From the NCBI RefSeq assembly GCF_009299835.1, contig NZ_VKCZ01000007.1, positions 186,001 through 250,000 of the forward strand: a stretch of DNA of 64,000 nt, in the 5' to 3' direction. Source of the DNA: Microlunatus speluncae (GTDB taxonomy: Bacteria; Actinomycetota; Actinomycetes; Propionibacteriales; Propionibacteriaceae). Of the stretch, positions 57,182 through 64,000 are shown one piece after another (within the stretch, counting starts at the first letter, position 1; each line of letters opens with the position of its first letter). A program made the position numbers and the translations under genes. The notes below the pieces were generated by a model. It ran no database searches. It saw only the letters and a list, made by a program, of their open reading frames with translations, and had not been told where the DNA came from.

Positions 57182-58077
57182 AGGTGGCTCCCGCCCGGTC
57201 CGTACCAACCCTGTCGCCGCGACACCCAATCGGTGATCCGGGCCAACGGGATGGTCAGCGCCACGAAGAGCGCCCCGGCGACCACGTACGGCGTGAAGTT
57301 GAAGTCCGTCGCGGTCTCGATCTGTGCTGCCCGGATCGCGTCGATCACGCCGAGCACGGCGATCAGGCCGGAGTCCTTCTGCAGGCTGACCAGGTCGTTC
57401 AGCAGCGGCGGCACCACCCGCCGGACGGCCTGCGGCAGCACCACGAAGCGCATCGTCTGGCCGTAGCCGAGACCGAGCGATCGGGCCGCGGCCCGCTGCG
57501 ACGGATGGATCGACTCGATCCCGGCCCGGAAGACCTCCGCGACATAGGCCGAGTACGTCAGCACCAGGGCCGCGCCGCCCCAGATCACCGCGTCGCTCGG
57601 CAGTCCCTGCAGCCGCAGTGCCGGCACCCCGAAGCCGAGCAGGAAGATCACCAAGAGCAGCGGCAGCCCGCGGAAGACGTCGGTGTAGCCGGCCGCGAAC
57701 GCCCGCAACGGGAAGAACACCGGACCACGCAGGGTGCGCAGCACGGCGATGATCAAGCCGAAGATCAGGATCAGTATCCCGGAGAAGATCATCACGCGGA
57801 TGTTCAGCCAGAGCCCGGCGGCCACGACCGGCAGGGCGTCGAGCGCCTTCACCGGGTCGAAGAACGTCTGCTGCACCCGCGGCCATCCCGGCGTGGAGGT
57901 GACACCGATGATCACCCCGGCGATCACCACCACGGTGCTGACGATCGCGATGATCATGGACCGGGTCGATCGTTGCCGCCGGTAGCGCATCCGCTCCAGC
58001 TGCACCGCCGACGGGCGCCAGGCCGGGCCGCGGGAGAACTCCTCGACCGGCTCGGCGGGTGGGGCGGAGTCGGTCAC
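57178..58077 (-). CDS. Polar amino-acid ABC transporter permease
   Basis: A 299-residue HisM/GlnP-type permease with about five helices. The coupling segment is EVFRAGIESIHPSQRAAARS (E-A-A loop), followed by LGLGYGQTMRFVVLPQAVRR. A variable N-terminal tail of about 45 residues precedes the first helix. The GTG start overlaps the binding-protein stop (GTGA). Confidence 0.92.
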   Translation of the reverse strand: MTDSAPPAEPVEEFSRGPAWRPSAVQLERMRYRRQRSTRSMIIAIVSTVVVIAGVIIGVTSTPGWPRVQQTFFDPVKALDALPVVAAGLWLNIRVMIFSGILILIFGLIIAVLRTLRGPVFFPLRAFAAGYTDVFRGLPLLLVIFLLGFGVPALRLQGLPSDAVIWGGAALVLTYSAYVAEVFRAGIESIHPSQRAAARSLGLGYGQTMRFVVLPQAVRRVVPPLLNDLVSLQKDSGLIAVLGVIDAIRAAQIETATDFNFTPYVVAGALFVALTIPLARITDWVSRRQGWYGPGGSHL

Positions 58078-58958
58078 GACAAGACGGGCGCGCCGCCGGA
58101 GCCCGACAGCCACTCCTGTTCCAGCCGCTTCAGGGTGCCGTCGGCCCGCAGCGCGTCGACGGCGGCCGTGACACAGCCGGTCAGCGCACTTCCCTGCCCC
58201 AGAACGAATCCGAACTGGTCCGGGGTGCCGGTTCCGGGCGGCAGCTGACCGACGATCATGCCGTCGTCCAGCTGGGCCGCGGTCATGTAGAAGGCGGTCG
58301 GCAGGTCGACCACGATGCCGTCGACCTGCCCGTTCTGCAGCGCCTGGACGGCAAGATCATTGGTGTCGTAGACGGCCGGCTGCTGGGTCGGCTTGATCTG
58401 CTCGATGATCGCCGTGTACGAGGTCGTACCCACCTGCGCCCCGAGCTTGGCACTGGCCAGCTCGGCGATCGTCGTCGCCTCGGCGATCGGTGAACCGTTG
58501 GCCGTGATCACCGTCTGCGCGACGTCGTAGTAGCCGGAGGAGAAGTCGACCGCCTTCCGCCGCTCCTCGGTGATCGACACCTGATTGACGTCGACGTCGA
58601 ACTTCTTCTCGCCCGGCGCGTACGCACTGGTGAACGGGACGACCGTCCAGGTCACCTGATCGGCGGAGAAGCCGAGCTTCTCGGCGACCGCGTAGGTGAC
58701 CGCCGACTCGTACCCCTTGCCGTTGCTCGGATCGTCGTCGACGAACCACGGCTCGTAGGCGGGCTTGTCGGTGGCCGCCGTGAAGGTGCCCGGCGTGACC
58801 AGGGAGAGCGAGTCCTTGGCGCACGCATCGGGACCGGTGGGCGGCGGTTGGGTTGCCACTTCCTGCGGCGCGCAGCCGGCGGCCAGGGCGCAACCCGCGG
58901 CGACAGTGAGCGCGGCCAGGGCGCCGAGAGCGCGCGATCGAGCCAGCCGAATGGACAT
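58074..58958 (-). CDS. Amino-acid ABC transporter substrate-binding lipoprotein
   Basis: A 294-residue lipoprotein. The signal peptide ends at lipobox LAAGC. The body is the SBP family 3 type (GYESAVTYAVAEKLGF, VDVNQVSITEERRKAVDFSS, YYDVAQTVI, LGAQVGTTSY, DGIVVDLPTAFY). GGGAGGC precedes the ATG at 58958; a longer in-frame start lacks a signal peptide. The ligand is probably a polar amino acid. Confidence 0.92.
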   Translation of the reverse strand: MSIRLARSRALGALAALTVAAGCALAAGCAPQEVATQPPPTGPDACAKDSLSLVTPGTFTAATDKPAYEPWFVDDDPSNGKGYESAVTYAVAEKLGFSADQVTWTVVPFTSAYAPGEKKFDVDVNQVSITEERRKAVDFSSGYYDVAQTVITANGSPIAEATTIAELASAKLGAQVGTTSYTAIIEQIKPTQQPAVYDTNDLAVQALQNGQVDGIVVDLPTAFYMTAAQLDDGMIVGQLPPGTGTPDQFGFVLGQGSALTGCVTAAVDALRADGTLKRLEQEWLSGSGGAPVLS

Positions 58959-59051
58959 GGGATGCCTCCCGGAAGTGGTCGTGCCGGTCGGCCCAAACAC
59001 TACTGGCTCCCGCCGGCACCGCGGACGCCGTGACGGAGCTACTCTTTGCAC

Positions 59052-59303
59052 ATGATCAGGTACCTGCCGATCATCGTCGTGGCACTCCTCACGATCTATT
59101 GCGTCGTCGAGGTGGCCCAGGCACGCCCGCTCGAGGTGCGCGGAATGCCCCGGTGGCTGTGGGCGACGATCATCATCTGCCTGCCCCTGGCCGGCGCGGT
59201 CTGTTGGCTGTTCTTCGGCCGGCCCAACCGCGAGTCGCGCCGCCGCGCCGAGAACCGCCCGATGGCCCCCGACGACGACGTCGACTTCCTCCGCGGCCTT
59301 TGA
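59052..59303 (+). CDS. Small PLDc_N-type membrane protein
   Basis: An 83-residue protein with two helices (MIRYLPIIVVALLTIYCVVE; WLWATIIICLPLAGAVCWLF) followed by FFGRPNRESRR, the pattern of the phospholipase D N-terminal (PLDc_N) small membrane family. Function unknown. It is divergent from the ABC importer. Confidence 0.8.
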   Translation: MIRYLPIIVVALLTIYCVVEVAQARPLEVRGMPRWLWATIIICLPLAGAVCWLFFGRPNRESRRRAENRPMAPDDDVDFLRGL

Positions 59304-59306
59304 CGC

Positions 59307-59810
59307 CTACCCGCTACCGAGGTCGAGGGCGGTCAGGGCGGTCTCGGCGATCTCGGCCGGGGTGCCTTCGATGGGTACGACCACCGCGTCCTCGTCCGGC
59401 TCCAAGGGCTCCAGGGTGGCCAGCTGGGAGTCGAGCAGGCCGAGGGGCATGAAGTGGTCGGTCCGGGCGGACATCCGCTCGGCGATCTCGTCCCGGCCGC
59501 CGTCGAGGTGGACGAAGCGGACCCGGGCGTCGGCCTGCCGGAGCACATCGCGATAGGTCCGGCGCAGGGCCGAGCAGGTGACCACCGAACTACCGGCGGC
59601 GGCGGAGATCCAGTCCCGGATCGCGGCCAGCCACGGGCCGCGGTCCTCGTCGGTCAGCGGAGTGCCGGCCGACATCTTGGCCACGTTCTCGGCCGAGTGG
59701 AACTCGTCCGCCTCGGCCAGCGGCCAGCCGAGCCGCTCGGCCAGGATCGCGGCGACGGTCGTCTTGCCCGACCCCGCGACCCCCATCACGACCAGGGACG
59801 TACGGCTCAC
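59307..59810 (-). CDS. gntK: Gluconokinase
   Basis: A 167-residue kinase converting gluconate to 6-phosphogluconate. Walker A is GVAGSGKTT (residues 10-18), followed by EADEFHSAENVAKMSAGTPL and TCSALRRTYRDVLR, and the substrate lid HFMPLGLLDSQLATLEPL. The GTG start overlaps the gnd stop, so the product is made alongside the enzyme that uses it. Confidence 0.92.
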   Translation of the reverse strand: MSRTSLVVMGVAGSGKTTVAAILAERLGWPLAEADEFHSAENVAKMSAGTPLTDEDRGPWLAAIRDWISAAAGSSVVTCSALRRTYRDVLRQADARVRFVHLDGGRDEIAERMSARTDHFMPLGLLDSQLATLEPLEPDEDAVVVPIEGTPAEIAETALTALDLGSG

Positions 59811-61243
59811 GCGGGGCTCTCGGACCGGTCCAGGCTCCACTCGGTGTGGAAGGTGCCCTCGCCGTCGACCCGCCGGTACGTGTGCGCGCCGAAGAAATCG
59901 CGCTGCCCCTGGATCAGGGCCGCCGGCAGCCGCTCCGCGCGGACACCGTCGTAGTAGGCGAGCGAGGAGGAGAAGGCCGGCGTCGGCACCCCGTGCTGGG
60001 CGGCGCTGACCACCACCCGGCGCCAGGCGGCCAGGCTGTTCGACACCGCGCCGGCGAAATACTCGTCGGCCAGCAGCAGCGCCAGCTCCGGGTGGCGCTC
60101 GTACGCCTCGGTGATCCGGTCCAGGAACCGGGCCCGGATGATGCAACCGCCGCGCCAGATCCGCGCCATCGCACCACGGTCGATGTCCCAGTCGAACTCC
60201 TCGCTGGCGGCCGCGATCTGGTCGAAGCCCTGCGAGTACGCGACCACCTTGGACGCGTACAGCGCGAGCCGGACGTCCTCGATGAAGGCGTCGGGATCCT
60301 CGACGTTCCACTCGGCGGCATGCGCCGGCAGCACCGGCCGGGCCGCCTCGCGCTGCGGCACCGACCCGGACAGCGCCCGGGCGAAGGTGGCCTCGGCGAT
60401 CCCGGTGATCGGGACGCCCAGGTCGAGTGCGTTCTGCACGGTCCAGCGGCCGGTGCCCTTCTGCTCGGCCTGGTCCAGCACGATGTCGACGAACGCCGAG
60501 CCGGTCTTGGCGTCGACGTGGCCCAGCACCTCGGCGGTGATCTCGATCAGGAACGACTCCAGGTCGCCCGAGTTCCAGGTTTTGAAGATCTCGGCGATCT
60601 CGGCCGCGGACTTGCCGGTCCCCTGCCGGATCAGGTCGTACGCCTCCGCGATCAGCTGCATGTCGGCATACTCGATGCCGTTGTGCACCATCTTGACGAA
60701 GTGCCCGGCACCGTCCGCCCCGACATGGACGCAGCACGGATCGCCGTTGACCTTGGCCGAGATGTCTTCCAGCATCGGCCCGAGTGTCCGGTACGACTCC
60801 TTCGAGCCACCCGGCATGATCGACGGGCCGTTCAGCGCCCCCTCCTCGCCGCCGGACACGCCGGTACCGACGAAGTGCAGCCCCTTCTCCTTCAACGCGG
60901 CCTCGCGCCGCCGGGTGTCGGGGAAGTGGGCATTGCCGGCGTCGATCACGATGTCGCCCTCGTCGAGCAGGCCGACCAGCTCGTCGATCACCGCGTCGGT
61001 CGCGGCGCCGGCCTTGACCATGATCACGACCCGGCGCGGCCTTTCCAACGAGGCAACGAAATTGCGCATCGACTCCGAGGGTACGAATGCCCCCTCGGCA
61101 CCATGATCATCGATCAAGGACTGGGTCTTGGCGTGGCTGCGGTTGTGCACCGCGACCCGGTAACCGTGCCGGGCGAAGTTGCGGGCCAGGTTGCGGCCCA
61201 TCACCGCCAGGCCGGTGACACCGATCTGAGCAAGGTCGGCCAT
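59807..61243 (-). CDS. gnd: 6-phosphogluconate dehydrogenase, decarboxylating
   Basis: A 478-residue enzyme of the oxidative pentose phosphate pathway. The NADP site is GVTGLAVMGRNLARNFARHG. Active-site parts are GTGVSGGEEGALNGPSIMPG and HFVKMVHNGIEYADMQLIAE. The C-terminal tail ends with SYRRVDGEG-type residues (AHTYRRVDGEGTFHTEW). Length is normal. It is divergent from the LuxR-type regulator. Confidence 0.95.
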   Translation of the reverse strand: MADLAQIGVTGLAVMGRNLARNFARHGYRVAVHNRSHAKTQSLIDDHGAEGAFVPSESMRNFVASLERPRRVVIMVKAGAATDAVIDELVGLLDEGDIVIDAGNAHFPDTRRREAALKEKGLHFVGTGVSGGEEGALNGPSIMPGGSKESYRTLGPMLEDISAKVNGDPCCVHVGADGAGHFVKMVHNGIEYADMQLIAEAYDLIRQGTGKSAAEIAEIFKTWNSGDLESFLIEITAEVLGHVDAKTGSAFVDIVLDQAEQKGTGRWTVQNALDLGVPITGIAEATFARALSGSVPQREAARPVLPAHAAEWNVEDPDAFIEDVRLALYASKVVAYSQGFDQIAAASEEFDWDIDRGAMARIWRGGCIIRARFLDRITEAYERHPELALLLADEYFAGAVSNSLAAWRRVVVSAAQHGVPTPAFSSSLAYYDGVRAERLPAALIQGQRDFFGAHTYRRVDGEGTFHTEWSLDRSESPA

Positions 61244-61403
61244 CGATGGAACTCCTCATCTACGGTTGCGTCCGGGCATCCTCTGCCGGAGGTCAGCGTA
61301 GCCGTGGGCCCGACAGGTGGACGACCTGCCCGCAGGCCGAGAACGCGGATCGCCCATCGGATACTGTGTCGAGAAGCCCCGATCATGCTCGAGGGGAGCA
61401 GCC

Positions 61404-62387
61404 ATGCTTCAGCCGCTTGGGATCACCGCCGACGCCGAGGCGGTCTATGTCGTCCTGGCGACCTCCGAAGCCGCCGCGGTCGAGGAACTGGCCGACCGGG
61501 CCGGCGCTGCCAAGGAGAGCACCGAGCAGTCGCTGTCCGAGTTGCGTGCCCTCGGGCTCGCCGCCGAGGTGACGCCGGGACTGTGGAAGGCCCTGCCGCT
61601 GCTCGACGTGGTCGGCGGGCTGCGGGCTCAGCGGCTGTCGGAGGTCGAGACGGCGATCATCGCCGCGGAATCCCTGGCCAGCCACCTGTTGGCCGCCTCG
61701 GAGTCGACCACGGACGCGATCAAGGTGCTGGTCGGCACCGACGCGATCGTCGCGGCCCACCGGGAGATCTTCGACTCCGCGAAGCGCGAGGCCTGCGCCT
61801 TCGACAAGCCGCCCTACGTCAAGGCCCGACCCGGCGCGACGCCGGAGAGCCTGCTCCGCGAGGCGCCGGAGTGGCGGGCCCTGGATCGCGGCGTCGGCAT
61901 CCGCGCGGTCTACCATCCCGGCTTCGACTCCGAACGACTGTCCGAGCTGTCGCTGTTCGCCAAGAAGGGCGAGCAGTCCCGGACCGCGCCGGTGCCGATG
62001 AAGCTGGTCCTGGTCGATGGCCAGGTGGCGCTGATCCCGTCGATGCGTTCGTACGGGCCGGGCCATGAACTGCGGGTGTCGGTCACCCGGCATCCGGCGA
62101 TCATCGAGATGCTGCAGTGGTTGTTCGAGGCGGTGTGGGAATCGTCGGTGCCGATCATCACCCACTACGGCCGCACGGATCCGCGGCGACAGATGTTGAT
62201 CTCGCTGCTGATGACCGGTTCGACGGACAACGCGATCGCCGGTCAGTTGGGAGTCACGGTGCGCTCGGTCCGGCGCTGGATCTCCGACTTGATGGATGAG
62301 CTCGGGGTGACCACCCGGCTGCAGTTGGGCGCGGCTCTGGTCCGAGCCGACACTCTCAATCAGATCCCCGACCGGCAACGCGGCTGA
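61404..62387 (+). CDS. LuxR-type regulator with TrmB-like N-terminal domain
   Basis: A 327-residue regulator. Residues 1-75 form a TrmB-like winged helix (EAVYVVLATSEAAAVEELAD, AAKESTEQSLSELRALGLAA). The middle (about 105-240) resembles the PLD-like sensor of this family (VLVGTDAIVAAHREIFDSAK, YHPGFDSERLSEL). The C-terminus is a LuxR helix-turn-helix (LLMTGSTDNAIAGQLGVTVR, VRRWISDLMDELGVTTR). It has no receiver domain, so it likely binds a ligand. GAGGGGAG precedes the ATG. It converges on the secreted-peptide gene with a shared terminator. Confidence 0.88.
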   Translation: MLQPLGITADAEAVYVVLATSEAAAVEELADRAGAAKESTEQSLSELRALGLAAEVTPGLWKALPLLDVVGGLRAQRLSEVETAIIAAESLASHLLAASESTTDAIKVLVGTDAIVAAHREIFDSAKREACAFDKPPYVKARPGATPESLLREAPEWRALDRGVGIRAVYHPGFDSERLSELSLFAKKGEQSRTAPVPMKLVLVDGQVALIPSMRSYGPGHELRVSVTRHPAIIEMLQWLFEAVWESSVPIITHYGRTDPRRQMLISLLMTGSTDNAIAGQLGVTVRSVRRWISDLMDELGVTTRLQLGAALVRADTLNQIPDRQRG

Positions 62388-62453
62388 GACCCTCGGGTCG
62401 GGGTCCTTCCCAACCGTCCCCGGGACCGTTACGATCTCCCCAGAAAGAAAGCC

Positions 62454-62488
62454 ACGCCCGCGGTCCTCTGGGAAAGGACCGCGGGCGT
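62454..62488. terminator. Hairpin terminator between the LuxR-type and peptide genes
   Basis: A perfect 14-base stem, ACGCCCGCGGTCCT at 62454-62467 with its complement at 62475-62488, and a seven-base loop. On the minus strand it is followed by GGCTTTCTTTCTGG, U-rich for this genome, so it can end the peptide transcript. It lies 66 bases after the regulator stop. Confidence 0.8.
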
Positions 62489-62564
62489 CGCCCAGGGGGA
62501 GGAGATCCTCATCAGCCTCGGGGGATGGCTGTTGAGGACATCAGCGACAGATTCGGTGCTCACA

Positions 62565-62633
62565 TCACCGGTCTGCCATTCCGGGAACGTCAGGTAATCC
62601 CGGCTTCCTTGCGGAAGTCTCTTTTGTTGTCAT
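62565..62633 (-). CDS. Possible 22-residue ORF downstream of the peptide gene
   Basis: ATG at 62633 begins a 22-codon ORF (MTTKETSARKPGLPDV, then PGMADR) preceded by GGTGAGGG. Between the peptide stop and this ORF lie a 7-base hairpin (CCTCACC with GGTGAGG), and inside the ORF a CTTCC-GCAA-GGAAG hairpin with a GNRA-type loop. It may be only a structured 3' leader. Nothing resembles a known peptide. Confidence 0.25.
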   Translation of the reverse strand: MTTKETSARKPGLPDVPGMADR

Positions 62634-62692
62634 CGCCGAGCCCTCACCCTGACGGTGAGGTAGGAGACTCGGCGACTCCTTGCGTCCAGCCC

Positions 62693-62896
62693 CTAGAGGC
62701 TGTTGACACCACTCTCGAACTGAAGGCTGTTGACTTCGGATCCCCATCCGTTCTCGGCCTTCAAACTGTTCACTGCACTTGCGGCTGTGGCTGCCGCAGC
62801 AAGCGTGCCGATTGCCAGCACGGCCGCGGCTACTACTCGAACCACGATGCGCTTGGTCGAACGCGTCCGACCTGCACTAACTCCCTTGTGAGACAT
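62693..62896 (-). CDS. Small secreted peptide with three VNSL blocks
   Basis: A 67-residue precursor. A basic beginning (RTRSTKRIVVR) leads to a hydrophobic stretch (VVAAAVLAIGTLAAAATAAS) ending in ASA at residues 39-41, a clear signal-peptidase I site. The mature part would be 26 residues, V42 to L67, with VNSL at 42-45, 55-58 and 64-67 and a single Trp at 51. The three blocks use different codons (GTGAACAGTTTG, GTCAACAGCCTT, GTCAACAGCCTC). AGGAAGGA lies about nine bases before the ATG. The small palindrome ATAAG-AAA-CTTAT sits at 62965. No family recognised. Confidence 0.75.
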   Translation of the reverse strand: MSHKGVSAGRTRSTKRIVVRVVAAAVLAIGTLAAAATAASAVNSLKAENGWGSEVNSLQFESGVNSL

Positions 62897-62964
62897 TCAA
62901 CTATTCCTTCCTGTTGGTGCCGGCCGAGACATCCCAGTTGCTTCGGCAGTCACCCCTGACGTTG

Positions 62965-62977
62965 ATAAGAAACTTAT
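62965..62977. promoter_or_regulatory. Small AT-rich palindrome upstream of the peptide gene
   Basis: ATAAG and CTTAT are five-base arms around AAA, 69 bases before the peptide ATG, in a locally AT-rich patch that could hold its promoter. It is a candidate site for the adjacent LuxR-type regulator, as inference only. Confidence 0.3.
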
Positions 62978-63139
62978 TCGACCTGGGAAGCGAAGTCATC
63001 ATTTTCGGGTGTCCGGTACTGGAAATGTCCTAAAGAGGACTCCTCCGGTGCCGTCACCAGGTCCGCCTCGACCGCCCCCAAAACCGCTCTGACCAGCATG
63101 TTCTCCGATCCGGTCAGCGGTCAAGGGTGAGTTATTCGG

Positions 63140-63168
63140 TTGCCGCCACCGAGGCCCTTCCCTACCGT
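63140..63168 (+). promoter_or_regulatory. Promoter ahead of the erm-type gene
   Basis: TTGCCG (63140-63145) and TACCGT (63163-63168) are separated by 17 bases, a standard sigma-70-type layout. Seven bases after the -10 box lies the ATG at 63176, the arrangement of leaderless transcripts. Confidence 0.55.
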
Positions 63169-63175
63169 CTGGGCC

Positions 63176-63298
63176 ATGGGTATGTGCGTGATGGTGCTCC
63201 GTGGCCGGGGCAGGGCGGTTCGACCGGGCATCCAGGTCCGGGCCGGGGACGCGAGCCGCTGCGCGGCCGCTCTGGGGTTGGCATCGACTTGCGCCTGA
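63176..63298 (+). CDS. Possible leaderless upstream ORF overlapping the erm-type gene
   Basis: A 40-codon ORF (MGMCVMVLRGRGRAVRPG, ending ASTCA) whose ATG falls at the predicted transcription start. It runs through and past the GTG start of the methyltransferase in another frame. Leader peptides control some erm genes by ribosome stalling, so a regulatory role is possible. It may also be chance. Confidence 0.35.
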   Translation: MGMCVMVLRGRGRAVRPGIQVRAGDASRCAAALGLASTCA

Positions 63299-63764
63299 TT
63301 GGGCCGGTCGACTGGTCGATCGAGCCGAGGTACGGCCGGGTCAGCTGGTCGTCGATCTGGGTGCGGGGACCGGCGCGCTGACGGCGCCGCTGCTGGATGC
63401 CGGCGCCGAGGTGATCGCCGTGGAGCTCCACCCGGGTCGCGCCGAGCGGCTCCGCCGGCGATTCGGCACCGATCGATTGCGGGTGCTGGAGCTCGACGCC
63501 CGGGAGCTGTGGTTGCCGGGGCGTCCCTTCCGGGTGGTGAGCAATCCCCCGTACGGGATCACGGCGTCACTGGTGTCCCTGATCACCCAGCGGTCCAGCC
63601 GGCTGATCCGGGCCGACCTGCTGCTCCGGCGCGGCGTCGTCAACCGGTATCTGACCCGGCCGCCGCGGCGCTATCTGGCCGCGCGCGGGATGACCATGCC
63701 GCGGCACGCGTTCACGCCGCCGCCACCGGTCGACTCCGCCGTCCTCACCCTGCGTCGGGGCTGA
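63201..63764 (+). CDS. erm: Erm/KsgA-like rRNA adenine N-methyltransferase
   Basis: A 187-residue Rossmann methyltransferase. SAM motif I is VVDLGAGTGALTAPLLDAGA, followed by VIAVELHPGRAERLRRRFG, and the catalytic NPPY is present (VVSNPPYGITASL). The end is the family pattern MPRHAFTPPPPVDSAVLTLR. It would methylate 23S rRNA adenine and could give macrolide-type resistance, as known for Erm. It is shorter than most Erm proteins because the C-terminal helical domain is reduced. The start is uncertain; the Trp-His-Arg-Leu segment (GWHRLAPDWAG) is conserved. Confidence 0.82.
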   Translation: MAGAGRFDRASRSGPGTRAAARPLWGWHRLAPDWAGRLVDRAEVRPGQLVVDLGAGTGALTAPLLDAGAEVIAVELHPGRAERLRRRFGTDRLRVLELDARELWLPGRPFRVVSNPPYGITASLVSLITQRSSRLIRADLLLRRGVVNRYLTRPPRRYLAARGMTMPRHAFTPPPPVDSAVLTLRRG

Positions 63765-63788
63765 GCCCGGACCCGTACGGTTCGGGCG

Positions 63789-64000
63789 TCAGGCTCCGGC
63801 GCGGGGCAGCAGGCCGGCCAACTCGTCCCAGCGGGACATCTCGCAGCCGTTGGTCCGGCTGAGCAGCGCGTTCACCGGGCGGCCGCGCCAGGTGCCGGTG
63901 ATCGCGGCCGTGTCCGGGCCGCCGTACTGCTCGGTGCAGGCCCGGTCCGGCGGCACGGGTTGCAGGGCCGCGTCGTGGGCGATCAGGGCCTGGCAGGCCG
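63789..64000 (-). CDS. Subtilisin-inhibitor-like protein, 3' part only
   Basis: The window ends inside this minus-strand gene. The visible 69 residues (ACQALIAHDAALQPVPPDRA, then CTEQYGGPDTAAITGTWRGR, PVNALLSRTNGCEMSRWDEL) resemble the C-terminal region of SSI-type protease inhibitors, with TGTWRGRPVN and two conserved-type cysteines. The N-terminus, signal peptide and reactive loop are outside the window. Confidence 0.7.
   Translation of the reverse strand, partial: ACQALIAHDAALQPVPPDRACTEQYGGPDTAAITGTWRGRPVNALLSRTNGCEMSRWDELAGLLPRAGA

Noticed and set aside
62525-62959. A 144-codon plus-strand frame overlapping the secreted-peptide gene.
   Set aside because: The opposite strand has a signal peptide, a strong ribosome site and repeat peptides; the plus-strand product has no such features.

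Overview
The window is about 70% GC by eye, with GC-rich third codon positions and many GTG starts. It carries a complete 14-gene proton-pumping NADH dehydrogenase operon, classical menaquinone genes, a CDP-glycerol/CDP-alcohol wall-polymer enzyme, a ClpP pair beside a ClgR-type regulator, and the end of a subtilisin-inhibitor-like gene. This points to an aerobic high-GC actinobacterium. My guess from overall character is Propionibacteriales (Microlunatus-like), but I could not test it. No rRNA, tRNA, CRISPR, IS or prophage genes were found.

Layout. 0-4.3 kb: an ECF sigma/anti-sigma pair, a frameshifted SRPBCC gene, a GNAT acetyltransferase, a P-loop kinase-like gene, and a DUF559/AbiEi-like gene bracketed by two related hairpins. 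4.5-21.7 kb (minus strand): nuoA to nuoN followed by a long-chain polyprenyl diphosphate synthase, tightly packed with 1- or 4-base overlaps. Ahead of it lie a 31-codon leader ORF and a Rex-like operator. 22-31 kb: a MobA-like protein, menF, a membrane protein, a sulfatase, a DUF6463 protein divergent from a TetR gene with a palindromic operator between them, two phosphotransferases, a nucleotidyltransferase and a lipoprotein. 32-39 kb: clpP1-clpP2 (the second apparently catalytically dead), a ClgR-like regulator, a GH16 glucanase, an arginase-family enzyme and a two-gene ABC exporter. 39-50 kb: menG, a RecB-like nuclease, menD, menC, a PhoX-like phosphatase, menE and menA, with repeat-rich spacers between them. 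50-59 kb: TetR/SDR, a fused teichoic-type enzyme, a glycosyltransferase, a MazG-like enzyme and an amino-acid ABC importer. 59-64 kb: gluconokinase and 6-phosphogluconate dehydrogenase, a TrmB/LuxR-type regulator facing a tiny secreted-peptide gene, an Erm-type methyltransferase with a possible leaderless upstream ORF, and the partial inhibitor gene.

How it fits together. Polyprenyl diphosphate synthase, MenF, MenD, MenC, MenE, MenA and MenG would make menaquinone, the electron acceptor of the Nuo complex. menB is not in the window. The Rex-like site suggests that nuo expression follows the NADH/NAD+ ratio.

Most unusual signals. (1) GATC-centred words flanked by A/T (CAAGATCA, TTGATCA, TGATCA) are extremely frequent across genes and spacers alike. 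(2) The LuxR-type gene faces a 67-residue secreted peptide with three VNSL blocks written in different codons. (3) A 23-base dispersed repeat occurs in inverted pairs, brackets larger hairpin elements, sits inside nuoJ and nuoG, and supplies stop codons to neighbouring genes.
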